Below are positions 7,059 through 14,791 of a DNA stretch of 33,514 nt, in pieces; within the stretch, counting starts at the first letter, position 1, and each line of letters starts with the position of its first letter. Under the pieces are notes generated by a model. The model was not told the DNA's origin. It ran no database searches and was given only the letters and a program-made list of their open reading frames with translations. The stretch spans positions 1 to 33,514 of the forward strand of contig NZ_BONC01000079.1 of assembly GCF_016862515.1 (NCBI RefSeq), written 5' to 3'. A program made the translations under genes and the position numbers. This stretch comes from Asanoa iriomotensis. GTDB lineage: Bacteria; Actinomycetota; Actinomycetes; Mycobacteriales; Micromonosporaceae.

Positions 7059-9252
7059 GTGGTTCCAACTCCCGATCCGGTGGTACGGCGCGCTGCGCGG
7101 ACATCCGCGGCTGGCCATTGTCCGGTTCGTCCGATTCCGGCGTGGAATCCGAATCCGGCTCGCCCCGCTCAGCCGCCTCGGCTATCGAGGCTATCTCCTG
7201 CTCGGAGAGCTCCGGCTCGGTCGACGTGTCGGGCTGCTTGGCCGGACCGGGGTGGTCGGGACCCGGGTCGCCGAGCATCGGCGTCACCCGGTCGAACACC
7301 GCGAGCGCGATCTCGTCCGCACGCCGGGTGCCGTCGAGCACCAGGTAGCGGCGCGGGTCGGCGGCGGCCAGGTCGAGGAACGCGTACCGGACCCGCTCGT
7401 GGAACGGCAGCGACTCGGTCTCCAGCCGGTCGTGCGCGCCCCGGGCGGCCACCCGGGCCAGGCCCGTCGTCGGGTCGATGTCGAGCAGCACCACCAGGTC
7501 GGGCTTGAGCCCGCCGGTCGCCCAGGACGAGAGCCACGACACCTCTTCGACCGGCAACGTGCGCCCGGCGCCCTGGTAGGCCAGCGACGAGTCGACGTAC
7601 CGGTCGCTGATCACCACGGCGCCGCGGGCCAGTGCCGGCCGCACGACCGTGGCCACGTGGTGGGCCCGGTCGGCCGCGTAGAGCAGCGCCTCGGCGCGCG
7701 GCGACAGGTCGGTGTCACCCGAGAGGACCATCTCGCGGATCCGCGCCCCGACGTCGGTCGCGCCGGGCTCGCGCGTGACCACGACGTCGCGCCCCTCGGC
7801 CCGCAGCGAATCGGACAGCGCCCGGACCTGGGTGGACTTGCCGCTGCCCTCGCCACCCTCGAAGACCACGAACACGCCGCGCCAGGCCGACGGCTCGGCG
7901 GGCGAGAGCGGTCGGCCGCGCATCGAGCCCCAGAGGTCGGCCAGCACGCCGACGCCGGGCTTGTCGTCCATCTGCTTGAACGCGCTGATCCCGGACAGGA
8001 TGCCGGCGACGCCGGCGACCAGCAGGAGCAGCCGGGTCGACGAGATCGAGATGCCCAGCGAGGCGACGTCCAGCGTGCGCGAGCCGCCGACACCGACCAG
8101 GAGGCTGGACAGCGCGATCGCGATCATCAGCACCACGCGGGTGCCGGTCTGTACGACCGCGAACACGCGGCCGCGTACCTCGTCGGCGACCTCCTGGCCC
8201 AGCAGCGTGATGCCGGCCAGGAACGCCATGCCCGCACCCGCGCCGACCAGCACCGCGCCGACGATCGCCATCGACAGGTGGATCGAGGCGGCGAGCACGA
8301 TCACGGAGCCGGCGGCGAGCACGATGGACATGCCGAACCAGCGCCGCCGGGAGAGGTCCTTGATGATCGCCGGCCCTAGGCCGATGCCGACCGAGAGCCC
8401 GACGAACAGGAACGCGAAGAGCAGGTAGAAGGCCGCGTCACCGGCGTTGAGCGACTGGGTGAAGAACCGGGCGGTGCCGATCACCACGCCGCCGCCGGCA
8501 AACGCGCCGAAGATGCCCAGCACCAGTCCGCGTACCAGTGGCGAGTTGCCGATGAACTTCCAGCCGTCGACGAACTGCCGCAGCATGCTGGTGTTCTCGC
8601 GGTCGGCCTGTGAGCTGCGACCGCTGATCTCCTTGATCCCGTAGAACACCACGATCGCGGTGGCCAACCGGGAGAACGCGTTGAACCAGAGCGCGAGCTG
8701 GGCCGGCTCGGCCCAGTTGGCCGGCTCGGTGCCCGTGATGCCCCGGACGCTCGCGTCCAGCGCGGCCAGACCGACCGCGGCGAGCACCGGCGTCAGGCCG
8801 TACGTCGTGATCAGGGTCAGCTGGTTGGAGACCTCGAGCCGGGCCTTGGGGATCAGGTTGGGTACCGCGGCCTCCTTGGCCGGGATCCAGATCAGCGTGA
8901 TCGCCTCGATGATGAAGGTGGCGATCGCCGCCCAACCGACGACCAGCCCGCCCGAGAAGCCGAGCAGTGCGACCAGCGGGATCGACGCGAACAGCACGAA
9001 GCGCAGCAGGTCGCAGATGACCATGGTGTAGCGGCGGTCGAACCGGTCGGCCAGCACACCGGCGACAGGGCCGAGAACAAGGGCCGGCAGCAGGCGTACG
9101 GCGATCACACCGCCGAACGCGAGGCCCTTCGCGGTGTCGCCGCTGACCTGGGCCGAAGCGAAGATGGAGGTGGCCAGCAGGCCCAGCCAGTCACCCAGCG
9201 AGGCGACGCCGAGCACCAGCCACAGCCGGCGGAACGGGCGGATCCGCAGCAC
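7051..9252 (-). CDS. tmk: MFS transporter-thymidylate kinase fusion protein
   Basis: 733 aa from GTG 9252, the first canonical start in frame. Residues 1-425 form an MFS-type membrane domain of about 10-12 spans with the family's G-x-L-A-D-R-F-D-R-R loop (65-74). Residues 458-660 form a complete dTMP kinase: P-loop G-G-E-G-S-G-K-S-T (466-474), T-R-E-P-G-A (493-498), D-R-Y-V-D-S-S (550-556) and the lid A-A-R-G-A-H-D-R-L-E. An acidic Pro/Glu/Ser tail follows. The kinase makes dTDP for DNA synthesis; what the membrane half carries is unknown. This fusion recurs in actinobacteria. The true start is probably upstream: the frame stays open and protein-like back to an ATC at 9366 that has GGAGG 7 nt before it, whereas GTG 9252 has no Shine-Dalgarno and cuts into the region before the first span. 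Confidence 0.92.
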   Translation of the reverse strand: MLRIRPFRRLWLVLGVASLGDWLGLLATSIFASAQVSGDTAKGLAFGGVIAVRLLPALVLGPVAGVLADRFDRRYTMVICDLLRFVLFASIPLVALLGFSGGLVVGWAAIATFIIEAITLIWIPAKEAAVPNLIPKARLEVSNQLTLITTYGLTPVLAAVGLAALDASVRGITGTEPANWAEPAQLALWFNAFSRLATAIVVFYGIKEISGRSSQADRENTSMLRQFVDGWKFIGNSPLVRGLVLGIFGAFAGGGVVIGTARFFTQSLNAGDAAFYLLFAFLFVGLSVGIGLGPAIIKDLSRRRWFGMSIVLAAGSVIVLAASIHLSMAIVGAVLVGAGAGMAFLAGITLLGQEVADEVRGRVFAVVQTGTRVVLMIAIALSSLLVGVGGSRTLDVASLGISISSTRLLLLVAGVAGILSGISAFKQMDDKPGVGVLADLWGSMRGRPLSPAEPSAWRGVFVVFEGGEGSGKSTQVRALSDSLRAEGRDVVVTREPGATDVGARIREMVLSGDTDLSPRAEALLYAADRAHHVATVVRPALARGAVVISDRYVDSSLAYQGAGRTLPVEEVSWLSSWATGGLKPDLVVLLDIDPTTGLARVAARGAHDRLETESLPFHERVRYAFLDLAAADPRRYLVLDGTRRADEIALAVFDRVTPMLGDPGPDHPGPAKQPDTSTEPELSEQEIASIAEAAERGEPDSDSTPESDEPDNGQPRMSAQRAVPPDRELEPRG

Positions 9253-9454
9253 GGCTCGCAGGGCGCTGACGCCGGAGAGGTCGACCTGCTGCGAACGATC
9301 GGTCGCGGCCGCACGGGAGCGTTCGGCGGGCCGCTCGAGCTCTTCGCCGCTGACATTCGTGTCGATGGCCGTACCTCCGCGTGCCGGCCCATCGCTGGGC
9401 TCCCCCGAACCACACTTTAGCGGCGCGGACGATCACGCCCACCCCGACATCATC

Positions 9455-9489
9455 CTGAGGTCCTCAGACGTCATGCCCCTTACGGGGCA
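9455..9489. promoter_or_regulatory. Two palindromes in the tmk/aldolase intergenic region
   Basis: CTGAGG-T-CCTCAG (9455-9467) is a perfect inverted repeat. TGCCCC-TTAC-GGGGCA (9474-9489) is a perfect 6-bp stem with a 4-nt loop. Both lie in the region that should carry the tmk promoter on the minus strand and the aldolase promoter on the plus strand. The first looks like an operator and the second like a hairpin; neither is assigned. Confidence 0.35.
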
Positions 9490-9585
9490 CGCCGTCTTCC
9501 GGTCATTCCCCTGACCCTAGCTGCCGCGATTCACCCCTACGGGCCTGTAATACACGAGGGTGTTTCGCATTGCATTTACACCCGC

Positions 9586-9600
9586 TACCGTGCAGATGTG
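9586..9600 (+). promoter_or_regulatory. Candidate leaderless promoter of the aldolase gene
   Basis: The -10-like TACCGT (9586-9591) places transcription start at the GTG 9598 start codon, with TTCGCA 16 nt upstream as a weak -35. GGGTGT...ACACCC, a 6-bp inverted repeat with a 14-nt spacer, spans 9559-9583 and overlaps the -35 region, so it could be an operator. Confidence 0.4.
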
Positions 9601-10803
9601 TCCGGAAAAACCTCCGAAACCTCGCAAAGGGCAAGGCTCGATCAGGCGACCGCGGAACTCGACCCGCCGTTCGCCGTCGTCGACCTCGCGGCGTTCGACG
9701 CCAACGCGGATGCCCTGGTCACGCGCGCTGCCGGCAAGCCGCTGCGGGTCGCGAGCAAGTCGGTGCGCTGCCGTGCCCTGCTCACCCGGGTGCTGCGCCG
9801 GCCGGGCTGGCAGGGCGTGCTCGCTTTCACGCTCGCCGAGGCCAACTGGCTGGTGCGCGACGGCGTTACGGACGACGCCGTAGTCGCCTATCCGACCGCC
9901 GACCGGGCCGCCCTGCGTGACCTGGCCCGCGACGACCGGCTGCGGGCCGGTGTCACTCTGATGGTGGACAGCGCCGAACAACTCGACGTCGTCGAGGCGA
10001 TCACCGGCCCGGAGCAGATCCGGGTCTGCATCGACCTCGACGCCTCCTACCGGCTGGCCGGCGGGCGGGTCCACCTTGGCGTGTTCCGCTCGCCGGTGCA
10101 CGCGCCCGGCCAGGCCCGCGCGCTCGCCGAGGCGATCGCCAAGCGCTCCGCGTTCCGGCTCGTCGGGATCATGTCGTACGAGGCCCAGATCGCCGGCCTG
10201 GGCGACGCACCACCGGGCCGGCGCGCCCGCGGCCTGGCCATCCGAACGATCCAGCGCCGCTCCTACCGCGAGCTGCTCGATCGCCGCGGTGCCGCGGTCC
10301 GCGAGGTCCGCGAGGTCGCCGACCTGGAGTTCGTCAACGGCGGCGGCACCGGCAGCGTCCGGCTCACCGGCGCCGACCCGTCGGTCACCGAGATCACCGC
10401 CGGCTCCGGGCTCTACGGCCCGACGCTGTTCGACGGCTACACCGCGTGGCGCCCGGACCCGGCCGCGTTCTTCGCCCAGCCGGTGGTCCGCAGGCCCGGC
10501 AAAGGCCTGGTCACCGTGCTGGGCGGCGGCTGGATCGCGTCCGGGCCGACCGAGCCCAGCCGGCAGCCGACCCCGTGGCTGCCGAGCGGGCTGAAGATGA
10601 TCGGCACCGAGGGCGCCGGCGAGGTGCAGACCCCGCTACGCGGCCCGGCCGCCGACCTGTTGCGGGTCGGCGACCGGGTCTGGTTCCGGCACGCGAAGGC
10701 GGGCGAGCTCTGCGAGCACGTCAACGAGCTGCACCTGATCGACGGCGACACCGTCGCCGATGCGGCGCCCACCTATCGCGGGGAAGGCCACGCCTTCCTC
10801 TAG
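9598..10803 (+). CDS. PLP-dependent amino acid deaminase/aldolase (D-threonine aldolase-like)
   Basis: 401 aa. This is a fold-type III PLP enzyme with an alanine-racemase-like N-terminal barrel. The candidate PLP lysine is K54 in R-V-A-S-K-S-V-R; the phosphate-binding loop N-G-G-G-T-G-S follows about residue 245. The C-terminal beta domain ends with W-F-R-H-A-K-A-G-E-L-C-E-H-V-N-E, whose His and Cys resemble the metal ligands of D-serine dehydratase/D-threonine aldolase. It probably cleaves or deaminates a beta-hydroxy-D-amino acid; the substrate is unknown. The GTG start probably belongs to a leaderless mRNA. The TetR gene converges on it with a 3-nt gap, and a sugar-lactone oxidase follows beyond. 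I recall the aldolase and oxidase as frequent neighbours in actinobacteria, suggesting one regulated pathway. Confidence 0.85.
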   Translation: MSGKTSETSQRARLDQATAELDPPFAVVDLAAFDANADALVTRAAGKPLRVASKSVRCRALLTRVLRRPGWQGVLAFTLAEANWLVRDGVTDDAVVAYPTADRAALRDLARDDRLRAGVTLMVDSAEQLDVVEAITGPEQIRVCIDLDASYRLAGGRVHLGVFRSPVHAPGQARALAEAIAKRSAFRLVGIMSYEAQIAGLGDAPPGRRARGLAIRTIQRRSYRELLDRRGAAVREVREVADLEFVNGGGTGSVRLTGADPSVTEITAGSGLYGPTLFDGYTAWRPDPAAFFAQPVVRRPGKGLVTVLGGGWIASGPTEPSRQPTPWLPSGLKMIGTEGAGEVQTPLRGPAADLLRVGDRVWFRHAKAGELCEHVNELHLIDGDTVADAAPTYRGEGHAFL

Positions 10804-10806
10804 GCG

Positions 10807-11436
10807 CTACACCGAGACGTGCCGGTGCAGGTATTCGCGGATCAGCGCTTTCGCTTCCGCGAGCACCTGCTCGTCGCCGTCGGTGCGGCGGCGGAACGCC
10901 AGTTTGATCAGCGCGTCGGCGGCCTCGACGGCGATCTCCAGGGCGAACCGCAGGCGTGGCTCGTCGGCCACGTGGAACTGCTCGACGAGCAGTCGGGCCA
11001 ACTGCTCGGCGATGACCGCGTTGTTGTCGCGCTCCTCGTCGAGCAGGTGCACGTCGACGACGTCGCCGAAGTGCAGGGTCCGGAAGCCGGGCACGGTGCG
11101 GTGCATCTCGATGTACTCGTCGATGCCAGCGTCGACGCCTTCCCACCAGTCGGCGAACGTGCCGCTGCCGAAGCGGTTGGCCAACCGCTCCAGGTAGGCC
11201 TCCATGTTGCGCAGCGTGAGCGCCTGCACGATGGCCCGCTTGTCTGGGAAGAACTGGTAGACGGAGCCGATCGCCACTTCGGCGCGCTCGGCGAGCAAAG
11301 TGGTCGTCAGTCCCTCGTAGCCGACCTCGTCGACGATCTCGGCACACGCATCGAGCATCCGCTGAACGCGGGCCACACTGCGGCCCTGCACCGGCACCCG
11401 GCGCAGCGGGCCCGTGGTGACGGCTGATGTCGTCAT
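10807..11436 (-). CDS. TetR-family transcriptional regulator
   Basis: The 209-aa protein has an N-terminal TetR helix-turn-helix (about residues 22-72: R-V-Q-R-M-L-D-A-C-A...L-L-A-E-R-A-E-V-A-I-G-S-V-Y-Q-F-F-P-D-K) and a helical ligand-binding domain. The ATG at 11436 has GGTGAGG just upstream. The gene is divergent from the lactone oxidase. The 178-bp region between them holds two palindromes, so self-regulation and control of the oxidase are likely. The aldolase, whose stop is 3 nt from this gene's stop, is a third likely target. The ligand is unknown. Confidence 0.88.
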   Translation of the reverse strand: MTTSAVTTGPLRRVPVQGRSVARVQRMLDACAEIVDEVGYEGLTTTLLAERAEVAIGSVYQFFPDKRAIVQALTLRNMEAYLERLANRFGSGTFADWWEGVDAGIDEYIEMHRTVPGFRTLHFGDVVDVHLLDEERDNNAVIAEQLARLLVEQFHVADEPRLRFALEIAVEAADALIKLAFRRRTDGDEQVLAEAKALIREYLHRHVSV

Positions 11437-11479
11437 GCCTCACCACATCCTTCCTCTTTCGGCCCCGCGCGGGGGGAAC

Positions 11480-11501
11480 GTTACTCGGATCAACGAGCAA
11501 C
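11480..11501. promoter_or_regulatory. Candidate TetR operator near the regulator gene
   Basis: GTTACTCG and CGAGCAAC flank a 6-nt spacer (gatcaa) and match as inverted repeats at 7 of 8 positions. The site lies 44 nt upstream of the TetR start, where an autoregulatory operator is expected. Confidence 0.4.
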
Positions 11502-11582
11502 CCGGATGAGAGGTATTCAGCAGAAGGGCGGTATTTGCGCGGACTCTCTCGGGCACACTCTTACGCGCGGAACCAAACACTG

Positions 11583-11601
11583 ATATGAATGCTGTTCATA
11601 T
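11583..11601. promoter_or_regulatory. Perfect 19-bp palindrome before the lactone oxidase
   Basis: ATATGAATGCTGTTCATAT has perfect 7-bp arms around a 5-nt centre and is AT-rich against its surroundings. It ends just before the GGAGG ribosome-binding site of the oxidase. Size and form suit a TetR dimer site; binding would block transcription of the oxidase. Confidence 0.55.
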
Positions 11602-11614
11602 TGTGGAGGCCGCC

Positions 11615-12925
11615 ATGACCGCGAGTCGAGCAGCCGAAACCAGCGTGCCGCACTGGCGCAACTGGGCCGGCAACCAGGAGACGACCGCGGGCGTCGCACG
11701 GCCCGGCAGCGTCGACGAGCTCGCCGAGATCATCAAGGCCGGCGAGCGGGTCAAGCCGGTCGGCTCCGGGCATTCCTTCACCGACATCGCCGTCACCGAC
11801 GGCCTCCGCGTCGACCTCGGCTCGTTGGCCGGGCCGGTCGACGTCGACCGCGAGCGGCGCCGGGTGACCGTGCCCGCCGGCATGACGCTGGCGACGCTCA
11901 ACGCGCTGCTCTCCACCCACGGCCTGGCCCTGCCCAACCTCGGCGACATCGACGCGCAGACCATCGCGGGCGCGATCTCCACCGGCACGCACGGCACCGG
12001 CGCGGCCTACGGCTGCCTGTCCACGTTCGTGGCTGGCCTGACGCTGGTCACCGGCACGGGCGACGTGCTGCGCTGCGACGCGGAGACCGCGCCCGAGGTG
12101 TTCGCCGCCGCTCGAGTGGGCCTCGGCGCGCTGGGCGTGCTGACCGAGGTGACGCTGCAGTGCGTCGAGGCGTTCACCCTGCGGGCGCACGAGCGTCCCG
12201 GCCGGCTCGCCGACGTGCTCACCGACTGGCCCGACCTGGTCGCCGGGAACGACCACTGCGACCTCTACTGGTTCCCCTACACCGACCGGGTCCAGGTCAA
12301 GACCAACAACCGGGTGCCGGCCGACGACCGGCCGCTGGCCGGCTGGCGCGGCTGGCTCGACGACGAGTTCCTCGCCAACACCGTGTTCGCCGGTGTCTGC
12401 CGGTTGGGCCGCGCCGTGCCGGCGGCGGTCGGGCCGATCAACGCGATCTCCGCGCGGGCGCTCACCGAGCGGGTCTACACCGGACGGTCCGACGCGGTCT
12501 TCTGCACGCCACGGCGGGTGCGCTTCACGGAGATGGAGTACGGCCTGCCCCGCGAGGCGTTCCCCACGATGCTCGGCGCGCTGCCGAAGCTGATCGAGGC
12601 GCTGCCGTTCAAGGTGCAGTTCCCGGTCGAGGTGCGGTTCACCGCGGCCGACGACATCCCGCTGTCGCACGGCTACGGGCGCGACTCGGTCTACGTCGCG
12701 GTGCACCAGTTCGCCGGGGCACCCTACGAGCCCTACTTCCGGGCGGTCGAGGGCCTGGCCCGCGAGCTCGGTGGCCGGCCGCACTGGGGCAAGCTGCACT
12801 ACCGCGACGCCGAGTCGCTGCGCCCGGTCTACCCGAGGTTCGCCGAGTTCACCGCGCTGCGCGACCGGCTCGACCCGCACCGCGTCTTCGCCAACGCGTA
12901 CACCGAGCGGGTCCTCGGGGTCTAA
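11615..12925 (+). CDS. D-arabinono-1,4-lactone/alditol oxidase-family FAD enzyme
   Basis: 436 aa from ATG 11615, chosen over ATG 11585 because GGAGG lies 6 nt upstream and the earlier ATG falls inside a palindrome. The N-terminal FAD-binding domain has K-P-V-G-S-G-H53-S-F, where the His is the covalent FAD attachment site in the family. I-S-T-G-T-H-G-T-G follows at about 128-136. The C-terminal ALO domain ends with the signature H-W-G-K-L-H-Y and L-D-P-H-R-V-F-A-N. The enzyme should oxidise an aldonolactone or polyol with O2, giving H2O2. It is transcribed away from the TetR gene and converges on a PP2C gene with overlapping stops. Confidence 0.9.
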   Translation: MTASRAAETSVPHWRNWAGNQETTAGVARPGSVDELAEIIKAGERVKPVGSGHSFTDIAVTDGLRVDLGSLAGPVDVDRERRRVTVPAGMTLATLNALLSTHGLALPNLGDIDAQTIAGAISTGTHGTGAAYGCLSTFVAGLTLVTGTGDVLRCDAETAPEVFAAARVGLGALGVLTEVTLQCVEAFTLRAHERPGRLADVLTDWPDLVAGNDHCDLYWFPYTDRVQVKTNNRVPADDRPLAGWRGWLDDEFLANTVFAGVCRLGRAVPAAVGPINAISARALTERVYTGRSDAVFCTPRRVRFTEMEYGLPREAFPTMLGALPKLIEALPFKVQFPVEVRFTAADDIPLSHGYGRDSVYVAVHQFAGAPYEPYFRAVEGLARELGGRPHWGKLHYRDAESLRPVYPRFAEFTALRDRLDPHRVFANAYTERVLGV

Positions 12926-13629
12926 ACCGCCACGACGTCGGCGACCACCACGGTGACGTTGTCGTAGGTGCCGGCGGCGAGGGCGAGCGCCACGAGCTCC
13001 TTGGCGCAGGCGTGAAGATCGGAAGTCTCCCGCAGCGTACGACCGATCGTCGCGTCCTCGACGTAGTCGGACAGCCCGTCGCTGCACAGCAACAGCCGGT
13101 CGCCCGGCTCCACCGGCAGCAGGGCCGTCGCCGCCTTGTAGGCCTCGCCCTGGACCGCCTGCGTGATCACTGAGCGGCGGGGGTGGCCGCGGGCCTCCTC
13201 GGCGGTGAGCGCGCCCCGGTCGACCAGCAGCTGCACGAAGGTGTCGTCGCGGGTCAGCCGGACGATGTCGGCGGCGCCGGCGGCCAGCAGGTAGCCGCGG
13301 GAGTCGCCCACGTGCAGCAGCCCGAGCTGGTTGCCGTGCAGCAGGCCGGCGGTCACGGTGGTGCCGGCGCCCTGCCCCTCGTCGGCGATCCGCGCGTTGG
13401 CGCGCTCGACCGCACTGGCCAGGGAACCGGCCGGATCGGGGCTGTCCAGGGCCTCCAGCTCGCGTAGCGTCTCGATGACGATCTCGCTTGCCATCTCGCC
13501 GGCCGGCATGCCGCCGACCCCGTCGGCGATCACCACCAGGCGCTGCCCGGCGAACGCGGCGTCCTCGTTGTTGGGCCGGGCCGGACCCACGTCAGTCACG
13601 GTCACGGCCTGCAAGATCAAGCGCGGCAT
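12922..13629 (-). CDS. PP2C-family serine/threonine protein phosphatase
   Basis: 235 aa, a single-domain PPM/PP2C phosphatase with all metal-binding motifs: R-P-N-N-E-D-A (18-24), D36-G-V-G-G, G-D-S-R (108-111), S-D-G-L-S-D (183-188) and D-N (223-224). It has no membrane span or sensor domain, so it is expected to be a soluble Mn/Mg-dependent phosphatase acting on Ser/Thr-phosphorylated proteins. The stop codon TAG overlaps the TAA of the convergent lactone oxidase (12922-12925). The LuxR-type gene diverges 55 nt upstream. The substrate is unknown; the BldG-type pair in this window is one conceivable target, with no direct evidence. Confidence 0.92.
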   Translation of the reverse strand: MPRLILQAVTVTDVGPARPNNEDAAFAGQRLVVIADGVGGMPAGEMASEIVIETLRELEALDSPDPAGSLASAVERANARIADEGQGAGTTVTAGLLHGNQLGLLHVGDSRGYLLAAGAADIVRLTRDDTFVQLLVDRGALTAEEARGHPRRSVITQAVQGEAYKAATALLPVEPGDRLLLCSDGLSDYVEDATIGRTLRETSDLHACAKELVALALAAGTYDNVTVVVADVVAV

Positions 13630-13678
13630 CGTACGAGCATCTCAAACCCGTCGATCGCAGTCTCTACGCAGTATTTCG

Positions 13679-13693
13679 TAGGGTGTGTGCGTG
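13679..13693 (+). promoter_or_regulatory. Candidate leaderless promoter of the LuxR-type gene
   Basis: TAGGGT (13679-13684) ends 6 nt before GTG 13691. Transcription would then begin at GTG 13691 rather than at GTG 13685, giving a protein two residues shorter (V-K-A-V-A-L-V-G). No Shine-Dalgarno is present. Confidence 0.35.
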
Positions 13694-14674
13694 AAGGCGG
13701 TGGCGTTGGTCGGGCGGGCGCGGGAACACGCCGAGCTGACCGCCGCCTGGACGGCGCTGCCGGGCGCCGGCGGGCCACAGGTCGCGGTCGTTACCGGCGA
13801 CCCCGGCACCGGCAAGAGCGCGCTGGTCGCCGCCGTGCTGGGCGAGCTCGACCCGGCGCCCGTGACCGTGCTCAGCGGCCAGGCCCGGATCCACTCGCCG
13901 GCGCCCTACGACTGGCTGGCCGCGGTGCTCAGCGGCCGCGACACCCGGGGCCTGCCCGCACCGGCGCCGGCGCTGGCCTGGCTCGCACAGCACGACGCCG
14001 CCCCGGTCGAACGGTTCGCACCTGGCGCCCTGCTGCGGGTCGCGATGCGCGTGGTCCGCCACCTGGCCGGCACCGGCCCAGCCGTGCTGGTGGTCGAGGA
14101 CCTGCACGCACTCGACCCGGCGAGCCTCAACCTGGTCGGCGAGCTGGCCGCCGCGACCGGTCTGCCGGCGTTGCTGCTGGTGACCAGCCGGCCGAGCACC
14201 GACCCTCTGGTGGCGCGGACGCTGGCCCGGCTGACCGGCACGCGGGGGGCGATCCGGGCGCATCTGGGCCCGCTGCGGCCGGCCGACGTGGCCGCGGTGC
14301 TGGCGCAGGTCTACCCGGGCCAGGAGATCGCACCGGCCGCGGCCCGCGAGGTGTGGAACCGCACCGGCGGCAACGCGTACCGGCTGACCGAGCTCGTGGC
14401 CACCACTCCCGCCGACGACGTGGCCGACTTGCTGAGCACACCCTCAGCCGCCCCCGACCTCACCGCGCGCGAGGCCGAGGTGCTCGTCTGCCTGCGCGAC
14501 GGCATGGCCAACAAGCAGATCGCCCGGGCGCTGGGCATCTCCGTGCGCACCGTCACCGTGCACGTCTCCAACCTGATGCGCAAGACCGGCACCGCGTCGC
14601 GCACCGAAGCGGCGCTGTGGGCGGTCCGCCACAGTCCGTCGCTTTCGTCGTTGACCTCGCGTAGTCACCGGTAA
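13685..14674 (+). CDS. Compact ATPase-LuxR transcriptional regulator
   Basis: The 329-aa protein joins an AAA-type ATPase half (Walker A G-D-P-G-T-G-K-S at 38-45; Walker B V-L-V-V-E-D-L at 134-140) to a C-terminal LuxR helix-turn-helix (about 259-316: L-T-A-R-E-A-E-V-L...N-K-Q-I-A-R-A-L-G-I-S-V-R-T-V-T-V-H-V). It resembles LAL-type regulators, which usually exceed 850 aa and carry a long TPR-like region between these parts; here that region is essentially absent. GTG 13685 or GTG 13691 is the start. It diverges from the PP2C gene and is followed by the secreted M14 peptidase, which may be its target. Confidence 0.85.
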   Translation: MCVKAVALVGRAREHAELTAAWTALPGAGGPQVAVVTGDPGTGKSALVAAVLGELDPAPVTVLSGQARIHSPAPYDWLAAVLSGRDTRGLPAPAPALAWLAQHDAAPVERFAPGALLRVAMRVVRHLAGTGPAVLVVEDLHALDPASLNLVGELAAATGLPALLLVTSRPSTDPLVARTLARLTGTRGAIRAHLGPLRPADVAAVLAQVYPGQEIAPAAAREVWNRTGGNAYRLTELVATTPADDVADLLSTPSAAPDLTAREAEVLVCLRDGMANKQIARALGISVRTVTVHVSNLMRKTGTASRTEAALWAVRHSPSLSSLTSRSHR

Positions 14675-14706
14675 AACCGTAGGGATCCGTCAAGGGTCGC
14701 GATCCA

Positions 14707-14735
14707 TTGACCGGCGCCTACGCAGTCGGCAGGCT
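14707..14735 (+). promoter_or_regulatory. Candidate promoter of the M14 carboxypeptidase gene
   Basis: TTGACC (14707-14712) and CAGGCT (14730-14735) are separated by 17 nt, the standard spacing. Transcription would start near 14742, immediately before the 20-bp palindrome. Confidence 0.45.
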
Positions 14736-14745
14736 CCACATTGGT

Positions 14746-14765
14746 GCTCCTCGACGTCGAGGAGC
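14746..14765. promoter_or_regulatory. Perfect 20-bp palindrome in the M14 gene leader
   Basis: GCTCCTCGACGTCGAGGAGC is fully self-complementary and is followed by CCCTTTGT. In RNA it could form an 8-bp hairpin at the 5' end of the mRNA; in DNA it could be an operator. It might alternatively terminate the upstream LuxR-type gene, though the T-run is short. Confidence 0.45.
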
Positions 14766-14791
14766 CCCTTTGTCATGAGCGAGGGGGATGG

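Noticed and set aside
7059-7118. Longer N-terminus for HolB starting at 7118
   Set aside because: The extra 20 residues lie within the coding end of tmk and do not resemble HolB; GTG 7058 has a ribosome-binding site and the expected start.
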